Below, piece by piece: positions 1 to 12,606 of a stretch of DNA of 64,000 nt. Location: assembly GCA_020002185.1 (NCBI GenBank), contig CM034537.1, forward strand, positions 5,770,465 through 5,834,464, given 5' to 3'. The position numbers and the translations under genes are program-made. Source of the DNA: Paraescarpia echinospica. Taxonomy: Eukaryota > Annelida > Polychaeta > Sabellida > Siboglinidae. Positions within the stretch are counted from its first letter, which is position 1. Each line of letters opens with the position of its first letter. The notes under the pieces were generated by a model that did not search any database, was not told the origin of the DNA, and was given only the letters and a program-made list of their open reading frames with translations.

Positions 1-2080
1 ATGCTATGCATATGTTTAGACTGAGTGATTCCGGAACGTGGAAACTGGAGGGTGTGTTGACACTGTGTTTTAGTATGGTAAACACTGCAGATGTGTTGGT
101 GTTGGACACGCTATGTGGTAGATTATCAAGGACACTGTGAATTTGTTGGTACTCTGTCTGGTTTCTGATCGTTGACACTGTGAATGCAAATCAGTCAATC
201 TGGTTGATGATCAATAACACCGCGGGTGTGACCAATACTGTGCGACTGATGATCAAGAACATTGCAGATGTGTTAGCCACTGTGGGATAGAGGACCAAGG
301 GCACAGTGGAGTTGTTTATACTATGTGTGGTTGAAGGTCATGGACACTGTTGATGAGTGCATACTCTGTAATTGATGATCAAGGATGCTGTGGATGTATT
401 GATACTCTGTGTGGTTGAAAATCATAGACTCTATTGAGGTGTTGATACTCTGCGTGGTTTAGTATTGTGAAAACTGCAGATGTATTGATATTCTGTGTGG
501 TTGAAGATCATGGACAGTGTATATGTGTTGGACACTCTGTGTACTTGATGATCATGGAAACTGTGGATGTGTTGACACTGTTGATTTAGGATCATGTGAT
601 ATGTTGTCACTGTGATTGAAGATCATGGACACTGTGTATGTGATGTTACTCTTTGTGGTGTATTATTGTGAAAACTCCAGATGTATTTATACCCTGTGTG
701 ATTGAAGATCATGGACAGTGGGGATGTGTCGATATTCTGTGGTTGATGATCAATGACGCTATGTATATGTTAAGACTGTGTGATTCCGGAACGTGGAAAC
801 TGGGGTGGTATTACCACTGTGAGGTTTAGAATTGTAAACACTGTAGATGTGTTGGTGTTGGACACGCTGGGTGGTTGGTGATCAATAACCCTGCTGATGT
901 GACGAATACTGTGCGATTGATGATCAAGGACACGGCGGAAGTGATGAAAAACTGTGTGATTGAGGGTCAAGGATACTGTCGATGTGAAGGTACTCGGTGT
1001 AGTTAATCACGAAGGACACTGTGTATATGTAGGTACTCTGTGTGGTTGATGACCATGTGCATTGTGGATGTATGTACACTGTGTGGTTGACGGATGCGTT
1101 AATACCCTGTCTGATTGAGTATCATGGATACTGGATGTGCTGACACGGTGTAGTTGAGGATCAAGGTTACAGTGGATGTGTAAGTACTCTGTGTATTTGA
1201 TGAATAAGGACACGGCGGATGTGATGAACACTGTGTGATTGATGATCAAGGACATTGCGGAAGTGTTGGACACTATGTGTTTGAGTTGCAGGGACACTGT
1301 GGATGTGTAGGTACACTGCGTGGTTAATGACCAAGGACACTGAGGATGTGTAGGTACTCTGTGTGGTTGAAACCCATGGACATTGTTGGTGAGTTTGGAC
1401 ACTGTGTAATTAATATTCAAGGACTCTGTGCGTGTGTACATACCGTGAGTGACTGATTACAATGGACATTGTGGATATATTTATACTCCCTTTAATTGAG
1501 GGACACTGTTGTTGATGACGAAGGATACTGCTGTTGTGATGTACACTGTGTGGATGATGATCGAAGACACTGCGGAAAAGTTTATACTCGGTATGGTTGA
1601 GGATTATAAACACTGTGTATGTGTTTAGCACTGTGTAATTGATGATTGTGGATACTGCGGATTTGTTGACACTATGCGTCATTGAAGATCTTGGATTCTA
1701 AGGATGTGTTTACGATCATGGACATTGTGGATGTGGTGGTTGAGGATCACAGATATTGGATGTGTTGACATTGTATATGGTTGAGGAACAAGCACACTGT
1801 GGAATTGTTTATACATTGTGTATTTGAAGATCATGGACATTGTTGATGAGTTCATACACTGTAAGTTGATGAACAAGGATGCTGTTGATGTATTGATACT
1901 CTGTGTGGTTGAAAATCATAGACTCTATTGAGGTGTTGATACTCTGCGTGGTTTAGTATTGTGAAAACTGCAGATGTATTAATATTCTGTGTGGTTAAAA
2001 ATCATGGACAGTGTAAATGTGTTGTACCCTCTGTGTACTTGATGATCATGGTTACTGTGGATGTGTTGGACACTGTTGAC
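1..2080 (+). repeat. D/A block, 3' part (left end cut by window)
   Basis: The window opens inside a D module: the anchor TTCCGGAA is at 29-36. Near position 385 D switches to the common tail (gaaaatcatagactctattg), the same switch seen in the short D modules near 38,745, 47,870 and 56,996. An A subunit follows with a second anchor at 784-791. The block ends with the common 3' module (about 1,360-2,080), which has TATAAA at 1605-1610. Its A part is closest to the copy at 24.7-26.05 kb. Confidence 0.8.
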
Positions 2081-5000
2081 TGAGGATCATGTACACTATG
2101 GATGTGTTGTCACTGTGGTTGAGGATCATGGACTCTGTGTACATGTTCGTACTCTGTGTGGTGCATTATTGTAAAAACTCCAGATGTATTTATACTCTGT
2201 GTGATTGGAGATCATGGACAGGGTGGATGTAGATGTATTGATACTCTGTATGGTTTACTATTGTGAATACAACATATGTATTTATATTCTCTATGTTTGA
2301 GGATTATGGATATTATGGATGTATTAATACCCAGTCTGGTTGAGGATCATGGAGACTGGATTTCTTGAAACTGTGTAATTGAGGATCAAGGACACTGTGA
2401 ATGTGTTATTACTCTGTGTAGTTGATTATCAAGGACAATGTTGATGTGTTGATACTCTGCCTGGTTGATGATCGTGGACATTGTGGATATACTGGTAGAT
2501 ACTATGTGTCGTTAAAGATTATGAAGACTGGATGTATTGACACTGTGTAGTTCAGAAACAGTGACACTGTGAATGTGTTGGTACGCTGACTGGTTGATGA
2601 TCGCGGATGCTGTGGATGCATAGCACAATATCTGGTTAATGATCAATAACACTGCGGATGTTATGAATACTGTGCGAATGATGATCAAGAACATTGCAGA
2701 TATGTTGGCAACTGTGGAATAGAGGATCAAGGATGTATTGATATTCTGCGTGATTTTTGATGAAGGACACGGCAGATGTGATGAAAACTGTGTAGTTGAG
2801 GGTCAAGCACACTTCGATGTGTAGGTACTCACTGTGGTTAATCACGAAGGACACTGTGGTAATGTAGGTACTCAGTGTGGTTGATTATCGTGGACAGTAT
2901 GGATGTGTTTAATACACTGTCTGGTTGAGGATCATGCAGATTGGTTTTGTTGACACAGTTGATGAACATGGATATTGCGGTTGTGTTGACACTGTGTCAT
3001 TGAAGATTTTGGATACTAAGGAGGTGTTTACACTGTTTGGTTCATGTTCATGGACACTGTAGATGTGCTGGTTGAGGTTCGCAGAGATTGTATGTGTTGA
3101 CATTGAATGGTTGAGGAACAAGCACAGTGTGGAGTTGTTTATACTCTGTGTGGTTCAACATCATGGACACTGTTGGTGAGTTCATATTCTGTAGTTGATG
3201 ATCAAGGAAGCTGTGGATGTATTGATACTCTGTGTGGTTGAAATCATAGACTCCATGGATGTGTTGATACTCTGCGTGATTTACTATTGTGAATATTGCA
3301 GATGTATTGATATTCTGTATGTTTGAAGATCATGGACAGTGTGAATGTGTTGGACACTCTGTGTGGTTGATGTTCATGGATAATGTGGATGTGTTGACAC
3401 TGTTGACTGAGGATCAAGTACATTTTGGTTGTGTTGTCACTGTGGTTGAGGATCATGGACATTATGATTGTGTTGATACTCTGTGTGGTTTCGAATTGTG
3501 AACCCTGTAGATGTATTCATACTCTGTGAGATTGAGGATCATGAACATTGTGGATGTGTTAATAGTCTGTGTGGTTTAGTATTGTGAACAATGCAGATGT
3601 ATTGATACTCCATTTCGTTGAAGGTGATGGACACAGTTGATGTCTAGATACCCTGTGTTTGATGATCAAAGATGATGTGTTTATATTTATACTCTGTTTG
3701 GTCGAACATCATAGACTTTATGCATGTGTTGTTACTCTGTATGGTTAAGTATTGTGAACCCTGCATATGTATTGATACTCTTATTGGTTGAAAATCATGG
3801 ACAGTGTTGTTGTGTCCATTCTCTGTTGTTGATGCGAATGCTGTCGATGTATGGACACTCTGTTGTATAAGATCGTAGACACTATGGATGAGTTAATACT
3901 CTGTCTGATTGAGAATAACGGAGAGTGGCTGTCTTGACGCTGTGTAATTGATGACCAAGGTAATAGTGGATGTGTTGATTGTGTGTCAGGTTGATGATCA
4001 TGGACACAGCAGATGTTATCTGCACTGTGTGATTGATAACAAAGGACACTGCTTATGTTTTGAACACTGTGTGGTAGAAGATGAAGAAAACTATGGATGT
4101 GTTAATACTCTGTCTGGTTGAGGATCGTGGAGACTGGAAGTGGTGACACTGTGTAGTTGAGGATCAAGGACATTGTTGATGTATTGGAACTCTGTCTGTT
4201 TGATGACCAAGGACAATGCGGATATGATTAACATTGTGTGATTGATGATCAAGGTCATTGCGGAGTGTAGTACACTGTGTGGTTGAAGATCAAAGATACG
4301 GTGGATGTGTTGATACCCTGTGTGCTTGATAATCTTGGACAATGTGTGGTTAATGACCAAAGGCGCTGTGGACATGTATATACTCTGAGTGGTTGATGTC
4401 CATGGATATTTTGGATGTGTGCATGAATGTCTGAGGATCATAGTGACTGGATAAACTGACACTATATGGTTGAGGAAAAAGCACACTGTGGATTTGTTTA
4501 TACTCTATGTGGATGATGATTATGGACACTGTGGATATATTGATTCTCTGTGTGGTTGACGATCAAGGACACGGCAGATGTGATGTAAACTTTGTGGTTG
4601 AGGGTCAAGGATACTGTCGATGTGTAGGTACTCAGTGTGGGTAATCGCGAATGAAACGGCGTATGTGATGTGAACACTGTGTGGTTGATGACCATGGACA
4701 TTGTGGATGTGTTGAACACTGTGCGGTTGAGGATCAGGGACACTGCGGATGTGTAGGTACTCTTCGTGGTTAATGACCAAGGACACTGAGGATGTGTAGG
4801 TACAATGTGTCGTTAAAACCATGGACATTGTGGGTGTGTTTGGACACTGTGTAATTAATATTCAAGGACTCTGTGCGTGTGTACATACCGTGAGTGAATG
4901 ATTACCATGGACATTGTGGATGTATTTATACTCCCTTTAGTTGAGGGACACTGTTGTTGATGACGAAGGATACTGCTGTTGTGATGTACACTGTGTGGTT

Positions 5001-5520
5001 GATGATCGAAGACACTGCGGAAATGTTTATACTCGGTATGGTTGAGGATAATAAACACTGTGTATGTGTTTGGCACTGTGTAGTTGATGATCATGGATAC
5101 TGCGGATTTGTTGACACTCTGCGTCATTGAAGATCTTGGATTCTAAGGATGTGTTTACGATCATGGACATTGTGGATGTGGTGGTTGAGGATCGCAGAGA
5201 TTGGATATGTTTACATTTTATGGTTGACGAACTAGCACACTGTGGAGTTGTTTATTCTTTGTGTGGTTGAAGATCATGGACATTGTTGATGAGTTCATAC
5301 ACTGTAAGTTCATGATCAAGGATGCTGTGGATGTATTGATACTGTGTGGTTGAAAATCATAGACTCTATTGAGGTGTTGATACTCTGCGTGGTTTAGTAT
5401 TGTGAAAACTGCAGATGTATTGATATTCTGTACTTTGAAGATTGTGGACAGTGTAAATGTGTTGGACACTCTGTGTACTTGATGATCATGGATACTGTGG
5501 ATGTGTTGGACACTCTTGAC
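2081..5520 (+). repeat. Type I higher-order block, copy 1 (3,440 bp)
   Basis: First of three tandem type I blocks, about 80 monomers in fixed order. Landmarks are ACAACATATG near 2,270, the TTTCGTTGAAGG monomer at 3,613, the GTCCATTCTCTG monomer near 3,820, the ACTGGAAGTGGTGAC monomer near 4,132, and AATAAA at 5,050-5,055 in the 3' module. By eye it differs from the next copy by only a few substitutions per kilobase plus small indels. The order of diverged monomers is the same in every type I block, so whole blocks were amplified rather than single monomers. Confidence 0.88.
3445..3487 (+). repeat. Exemplar 43-bp satellite monomer
   Basis: A near-consensus monomer running from GTTGAGGATCATGG to ACTCTGTGTG, exactly 43 bp before the next GTT starts. 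The left half (GTTGAGGATCATGGACAC) and the right half (GTGTTGATACTCTGTGTG) resemble each other: many copies read ATGGACACTGTG in the left half and TTGGACACTGTG in the right half. This suggests the monomer arose by doubling of a unit of about 21-22 bp. A GATC sits at nearly the same place in most monomers. Confidence 0.9.
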
Positions 5521-8500
5521 TGAGGATCATGTACACTATGGATGTGTTGTCACTGTGGTTGAGGATCATGGACTCTGTGTACATGTTCGTACTCTGTGTG
5601 GTGTATTATTGTAAAAACTCCAGATGTATTTATACTCTGTGTGATTGGAGATCATGGACAGGGTGGATGTAGATGTATTGATACTCTGTATGGTTTAATA
5701 TTGTGAATACAACATATGTATTTCTATTCTCTATGTTTGAGGATTATGGATATTATGCATGTATTAATACCCAGTCTGGTTGAGGATCATGGAGAATGGA
5801 TTTGTTGAAACTGTGTAATTGAGGATCAAGGACACTGTGAATGTGTTATTACTCTGTGTAGTTGATTATCAAGGACAATGTTGATGTTTTGATACTCTGC
5901 CTGGTTGATGATCGTGGACATTGTGGATATACTGGTAGATATTATGTGTCGTTAAGGATTATGAAGATTGGATGTGTTGACACTGTGTAGTTGAGAAACA
6001 GTGACACTGTGAATGTGTTGGTACGCTGACTGGTTGATGATCGTGGATACTGTGGATGCATAGCACAATATCTGGTTAATGATCAATAACACTGCGGATG
6101 TTATGAATACTGTGCGAATGATGATCAAGAACATTGCAGATATGTTGGCAACTGTGGAATAAAGGATCAAGGATGTATTGATATTCTGCGTGATTTTTGA
6201 TGAAGGACACGGCAGATGTGATGAAAACTGTGTAGTTGAGGGTCAAGCACACTTCGATGTGTAGGTACTCACTGTGGTTAATCACGAAGGACACTGTGGT
6301 TATGTAGGTACTCCGTGGTTGATTATCGTGGACACTATGGATGTGTTTAATACCCTGTCTGGTTGAGGATCATGCAGATTGGTTTTGTTGACACAGTTGA
6401 TGAACATGGATATTGCGGTTGTGTTGACACTGTGTCATTGAAGATATTGGATACTAAGGAGGTGTTTACACTGTTTGGTTCATGTTCATGGACACTGTAG
6501 ATGTGCTGGTTGAGGTTCGCAGAGATTGTATGTGTTGACATTGAATGGTTGAGGAACAAGCACAGTGTGGAGTTGTTTATACTCTGTGTGGTTTAAGATC
6601 TTGGACACTGTTGGTGAGTTCATATTCTGTAGTTGATGATCAAGGAAGCTGTGGATGTATTGATACTCTGTGTGGTTGAAATCATAGACTCCATGGATGT
6701 GTTGATACTCTGCGTGATTTACTATTGTGAATATTGCAGATGTATTGATATTCTGTATGTTTGAAGATCATGGACAGTGTGAATGTGTTGGACACTCTGT
6801 GTGGTTGATGTTCATGGATAATGTGGATGTGTTGACACTGTTGACTGAGGATCATGTACATTTTGGTTGTGTTGTCACTGTGGTTGAGGATCATGGACAT
6901 TATGATTGTGTTGATACTCTGTGTGGTTTCGAATTGTGAACCCTGTAGATGTATTGATACTCTGTGAGATTGAGGATCATGAACATTGTGTATGTGTCTG
7001 TGTGGTTTAGTATTGTGAACAATGCAGATGTATTGATACTCCATTTCGTTGAAGGTGATGGACACAGTTGATGTCTAGATACCCTGTGTTTGATGATCAA
7101 AGATGATGTGTTTATATTTATACTCTGTTTGGTCGAACATCATAGACTTTATGGATGTGTTGTTACTCTGTATGGTTAAGTATTGTGAACCCTGCATATG
7201 TATTGATACTCTTATTGGTTGAAAATCATGGACAGTGTTGTTGTGTCCATTCTCTGTTGTTGATGCGAATGCTGTCGATGTATGGACACTCTGTTGTATA
7301 AGATCGTAGACACCATGGATGAGTTAATATTCTGTCTGATTGAGGATAACGGAGAGTGGCTGTCTTGACGCTGTGTAATTGATGACCAAAGTAATAGTGG
7401 ATGTGTTGATTGTGTGTCAGGTTGATGATCATGGACACAGCAGATGTTATCTGCACTGTGTGATTGATAACAAAGGACACTGCTTATGTTTTGAACACTG
7501 TGTGGTAGAAGATGAAGAAAACTATGGATGTGGTAATACTCTGTCTGGTTGAGGATCGTGGAGACTGGAAGTGGTGACACTGTGTAGTTGAGGATCAAGG
7601 ACATTGTTGATGTATTGGAACTCTGTCTGTTTGATGACCAAGGACAATGCGGATATGATTAACATTGTGTGATTGATGATCAAGGTCATTGCGGAGTGTA
7701 GTACACTGTGTGGTTGAAGATCAAAGATACGGTGGATGTGTTGATACCCTGTGTGCTTGATAATCTTGGACAATGTGTGGTTAATGACCAAAGGCGCTGT
7801 GGACATGTATATACTCTGAGTGGTTGATGTCCATGGATATTTTGGATGTGTGCATGAATGTCTGAGGATCATAGTGACTGGATAAACTGACACTATATGG
7901 TTGAGGAAAAAGCACACTGTGGATTTGTTTATACTCTATGTGGATGATGATTATGGACACTGTGGATATATTGATTCTCTGTGTGGTTGACGATCAAGGA
8001 CACGGCAGATGTGATGTAAACTTTGTGGTTGAGGGTCAAGGATACTGTCGATGTGTAGGTACTCAGTGTGGGTAATCGCGAATGAAACGGCGTATGTGAT
8101 GTGAACACTGTGTGGTTGATGACCATGGACATTGTGGATGTGTTGAACACTGTGCGGTTGAGGATCAGGGACACTGCGGATGTGTAGGTACTCTTCGTGG
8201 TTAATGACCAAGGACACTGAGGATGTGTAGGTACAATGTGTCGTTAAAACCATGGACATTGTGGGTGTGTTTGGACACTGTGTAATTAATATTCAAGGAC
8301 TCTGTGCGTGTGTACATACCGTGAGTGACTGATTACCATGGACATTGTGGATGTATTTATACTCCCTTTAGTTGAGGGACACTGTTGTTGATGACGAAGG
8401 ATACTGCTGTTGTGATGTACACTGTGTGGTTGATGATCGAAGACACTGCGGAAATGTTTATACTCGGTATGGTTGAGGATAATAAACACTGTGTATGTGT

Positions 8501-8951
8501 TTGGCACTGTGTAGTTGATGATCATGGATACTGCGGATTTGTTGACACTCTGCGTCATTGAAGATCTTGGATTCTAAGGATGTGTTTACGATCATGGACA
8601 TTGTGGATGTGGTGGTTGAGGATCGCAGAGATTGGATATGTTTACATTTTATGGTTGACGAACTAGCACACTGTGGAGTTGTTTATTCTTTGTGTGGTTG
8701 AAGATCATGGACATTGTTGATGAGTTCATACACTGTAAGTTCATGATCAAGGATGCTGTGGATGTATTGATACTGTGTGGTTGAAAATCATAGACTCTAT
8801 TGAGGTGTTGATACTCTGCGTGGTTTAGTATTGTGAAAACTGCAGATGTATTGATATTCTGTACTTTGAAGATTGTGGACAGTGTAAATGTGTTGGACAC
8901 TCTGTGTACTTGATGATCATGGATACTGTGGATGTGTTGGACACTCTTGAC
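5521..8951 (+). repeat. Type I higher-order block, copy 2 (3,431 bp)
   Basis: Second tandem type I block, with the same module order as copy 1. Private changes include loss of about 7 bp near 6,990, where copy 3 reads GTGTTGATAGTCTG, and loss of a TG near 6,315. The region about 7,520-8,900 is almost indistinguishable from 4,091-5,470, offset by 3,431 bp. That makes copies 1 and 2 among the more recent duplicates in the left half of the window. Confidence 0.88.
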
Positions 8952-9354
8952 TGAGGATCATGTACACTATGGATGTGTTGTCACTGTGGTTGAGGATCAT
9001 GGACTCTGTGTACATGTTCGTACTCTGTGTGGTGTATTATTGTAAAAACTCCAGATGTATTTATACTCTGTGTGATTGGAGATCATGGACAGGGTGGATG
9101 TAGATGTATTGATACTCTGTATGGTTTAATATTGTGAATACAACATATGTATTTCTATTCTCTATGTTTGAGGATTATGTATATTATGCATGTATTAATA
9201 CCCAGTCTGGTTGAGGATCATGGAGAATGGATTTGTTGAAACTGTGTAATTGAGGATCAAGGACACTGTGAATGTGTTATTACTCTGTGTAGTTGATTAT
9301 CAAGGACAATGTTGATGTTTTGATACTCTGCCTGGTTGATGATCGTGGACATTG

Positions 9355-9372
9355 TGGATATTATGTGTCGTT
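9355..9372 (+). other. 12-bp deletion between GATAT direct repeats
   Basis: Copies 1, 2 and 4 have about 12 more bases here (GATAT, ACTGGTA, then GATAT or GATAC). Copy 3 keeps a single GATAT followed by TATGTG. The loss accounts for the 3,419-bp local spacing to copy 2 instead of 3,431 and looks like replication slippage. Confidence 0.7.
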
Positions 9373-11779
9373 AAGGATTATGAAGATTGGATGTGTTGAC
9401 ACTGTGTAGTTGAGAAACAGTGACACTGTGAATGTGTTGGTACGCTGACTGGTTGATGATCGTGGATACTGTGGATGCATAGCACAATATCTGGTTAATG
9501 ATCAATAACACTGCGGATGTTATGAATACTGTGCGAATGATGATCAAGAACATTGCAGATATGTTGGCAACTGTGGAATAGAGGATCAAGGATGTATTGA
9601 TATTCTGCGTGATTTTTGATGAAGGACACGGCAGATGTGATGAAAACTGTGTAGTTGAGGGTCAAGCACACTTCGATGTGTAGGTACTCACTGTGGTTAA
9701 TCACGAAGGACACTGTGGTTATGTAGGTACTCCGTGTGGTTGATTATTGTGGACACTATGGATGTGTTTAATACCCTGTCTGGTTGAGGATCATGCAGAT
9801 TGGTTTTGTTGACACAGTTGATGAACATGGATATTGCGGTTGTGTTGACACTGTGTCATTGAAGATTTTGGATACTAAGGAGGTGTTTACACTGTTTGGT
9901 TCATGTTCATGGACACTGTAGATGTGCTGGTTGAGGTTCGCAGAGATTGTATGTGTTGACATTGAATGGTTGAGGAACAAGCACAGTGTGGAGTTGTTTA
10001 TACTCTGTGTGGTTTAAGATCATGGACACTGTTGGTGAGTTCATATTCTGTAGTTGATGATCAAGGAAGCTGTGGATGTATTGATACTCTGTGTGGTTGA
10101 AATCATAGACTCCATGGATGTGTTGATACTCTGCGTGATTTACTATTGTGAATATTGCAGATGTATTGATATTCTGTATGTTTGAAGATCATGGACAGTG
10201 TGAATGTGTTGGACACTCTGTGTGGTTGATGTTCATGGGTAATGTGGATGTGTTGACACTGTTGACTGAAGATCATGTACATTTTGGTTGTGTTGTCACT
10301 GTGGTTGAGGATCATGGACATTATGATTGTGTTGATACTCTGTGTGGTTTCGAATTGTGAACCCTGTAGATGTATTGATACTCTGTGAGATTGAGGATCA
10401 TGAACATTGTGTATGTGTTGATAGTCTGTGTGGTTTAGTATTGTGAACAATGCAGATGTATTGATACTCCATTTCGTTGAAGGTGATGGACACAGTTGAT
10501 GTCTAGATACCCTGTGTTTGATGATCAAAGATGATGTGTTTATATTTATACTCTGTTTGGTCGAACATCATAGACTTTATGGATGTGTTGTTACTCTGTA
10601 TGGTTAAGTATTGTGAACCCTGCATATGTATTGATACTCTTATTGGTTGAAAATCATGGACAGTGTTGTTGTGTCCATTCTCTGTTGTTGATGCGAATGC
10701 TGTCGATGTATGGACACTCTGTTGTATAAGATCGTAGACACCATGGATGAGTTAATATTCTGTCTGATTGAGGATAACGGAGAGTGGCTGTCTTGACGCT
10801 GTGTAATTGATGACCAAAGTAATAGTGGATGTGTTGAGTGTGTGTCAGGTTGATGATCATGGACACAGCAGATGTTATCTGCACTGTGTGATTGATAACA
10901 AAGGACACTGCTTATGTTTTGAACACTGTGTGGCAGAAGATGAAGAAAACTATGGATGTGTTAATACTCTGTCTGGTTGAGGATCGTGGAGACTGGAAGT
11001 GGTGACACTGTGTAGTTGAGGATCAAGGACATTGTTGATGTATTGGAACTCTGTCTGTTTGATGACCAAGGACAATGCGGATATGATTAACATTGTGTGA
11101 TTGATGATCAAGGTCATTGCGGAGTGTAGTACACTGTGTGGTTGAAGATCAAAGATACGGTGGATGTGTTGATACCCTGTGTGCTTGATAATCTTGGACA
11201 ATGTGTGGTTAATGACCAAAGGCGCTGTGGACATGTATATACTCTGAGTGGTTGATGTCCATGGATATTTTGGATGTGTGCATGAATGTCTGAGGATCAT
11301 AGTGACTGGATAAACTGACACTATATGGTTGAGGAAAAAGCACACTGTGGATTTGTTTATACTCTATGTGGATGATGATTATGGACACTGTGGATATATT
11401 GATTCTCTGTGTGGTTGACGATCAAGGACACGGCAGATGTGATGTAAACTTTGTGGTTGAGGGTCAAGGATACTGTCGATGTGTAGGTACTCAGTGTGGG
11501 TAATCGCGAATGAAACGGCATATGTGATGTGAACACTGTGTGGTTGATGACCATGGACATTGTGGATGTGTTGAACACTGTGCGGTTGAGGATCAGGGAC
11601 ACTGCGGATGTGTAGGTACTCTTCGTGGTTAATGACCAAGGACACTGAGGATGTGTAGGTACAATGTGTCGTTAAAACCCATGGACATTGTGGGCGTGTT
11701 TGGACACTGTGTAATTAATATTCAAGGACTCTGTGCGTGTGTACATACCGTGAGTGACTGATTACCATGGACATTGTGG

Positions 11780-12060
11780 GTGTATTTATACTCCCTTTAA
11801 TTAAGGGACACTGTTGTTGATGACGAAGGATACTGCTGTTGTGATGTACACTGTGTGGTTGATGATCGAAGACACTGCGGAAATGTTTATACTCGGTATG
11901 GTTGAGGATTATAAACACTGTGTATGTGTTTAGCACTGTGTAATTGATGATTGTGGATACTGCGGATTTGTTGACACTATGCGTCATTGAAGATCTTGGA
12001 TTCTAAGGATGTGTTTACAATCATGGACATTGTGGATGTGGTGGTTCAGGATCGCAGATA
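11780..12060 (+). other. A-type tract inside type I copy 3 (possible gene conversion)
   Basis: Between these points type I copy 3 carries the A-subunit form of the common 3' module: GTGGGTGTATTT, CTTTAATT, TATAAA, GTTTAGCACTG, GATGATTGTGG, GACACTATGCG and CAGATATTGG. The flanks are type I. The closest donor-like sequence by eye is the A module at 26,930-27,230. True edges could extend left to about 11,680, since no distinguishing sites lie between. Confidence 0.7.
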
Positions 12061-12586
12061 TTGGATATGTTTACATTTTATGGTTGAGGAACTAGCACAC
12101 TGTGGAGTTGTTTATTCTTTGTGTGGTTGAAGATCATGGACATTGTTGATGAGTTCATACACTGTAAGTTGATGATCAAGGATGCTGTGGATGTATTGAT
12201 ACTGTGTGGTTGAAAATCATAGACACTATTGAGGTGTTGATACTCTGCGTGGTTTAGTATTGTGAAAACTGCAGATGTATTGATATTCTGTACTTTGAAG
12301 ATCGTGGACAGTGTAAATGTGTTGGACACTCTGTGTACTTGATGATCATGGATACTGTGGATGTGTTGGACACTCTTGACTGAGGATCATGTACACTATG
12401 AATGTGTTGTCACTGTGGTTGAGGATCATGGACTCTGTGTACGTGTTGGTACTCTGTGTGGTGTATTATTGTAAAAACTCCAGATGTATTTATACTCTGT
12501 GTGATTGGAGATCATGGACAGGGTGGATGTGTCGATACTCTGTGGTTGATGACCAATGACGCTATGCTTATGTTTAGACTGAGTGA

Positions 12587-12606
12587 TTCCGGAACGTGGA
12601 AACTGG
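12587..12606 (+). repeat. Anchor monomer with TTCCGGAACGTGGAAAC (one of 25)
   Basis: This diverged monomer carries the 8-bp palindrome TTCCGGAA followed by CGTGGAAAC. I located it at 29, 784, 12587, 13342, 14749, 19381, 22548, 23303, 24762, 26257, 31202, 31932, 33423, 38374, 42503, 43258, 44731, 47499, 51628, 52383, 53856, 56625, 60754, 61509 and 62982. Only the 31,932 copy has a changed palindrome (TTCTGGAA). It occurs once per D module or A subunit and never in the type I body. It contains two CpGs, unlike the CpG-free consensus. A protein-binding role is possible but unproven. Confidence 0.85.

Larger units (their letters stand above)
8952..12380 (+). repeat. Type I higher-order block, copy 3 (3,429 bp), with A-like tract
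   Basis: Third tandem type I block. It has a 12-bp deletion near 9,360: copy 2 reads GATATACTGGTAGATAT, and here one GATAT and the intervening bases are missing. At least 11,780-12,060 carries variants typical of A subunits (CTTTAATT instead of CTTTAGTT, TATAAA instead of AATAAA, GACACTATGCG instead of GACACTCTGCG). Type I sequence resumes at GGATATGTTTACATT. After this block the array passes into a D/A block. Confidence 0.86.

Noticed and set aside
1007..1441. Minus-strand frames of 60-170 codons (for example here, 4091-4486, 10103-10528) as protein genes
   Set aside because: They consist of the 43-bp repeat read in three phases, have no recognisable domain, overlap each other in different frames, and vary between copies with amino-acid-changing substitutions and truncations.
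3289..3501. Plus-strand 70-codon frame recurring about 12 times, rich in VEDHGH and Cys
   Set aside because: It recurs because its block was amplified. The copy near 16,940-17,150 has an in-frame TAG, and many differences between copies change the amino acid, so I see no sign of selection for a protein.
3613..3629. True CENP-B box
   Set aside because: The second half (CGGG) is missing in all copies, so it fails the essential pattern; kept only as a low-interest observation.
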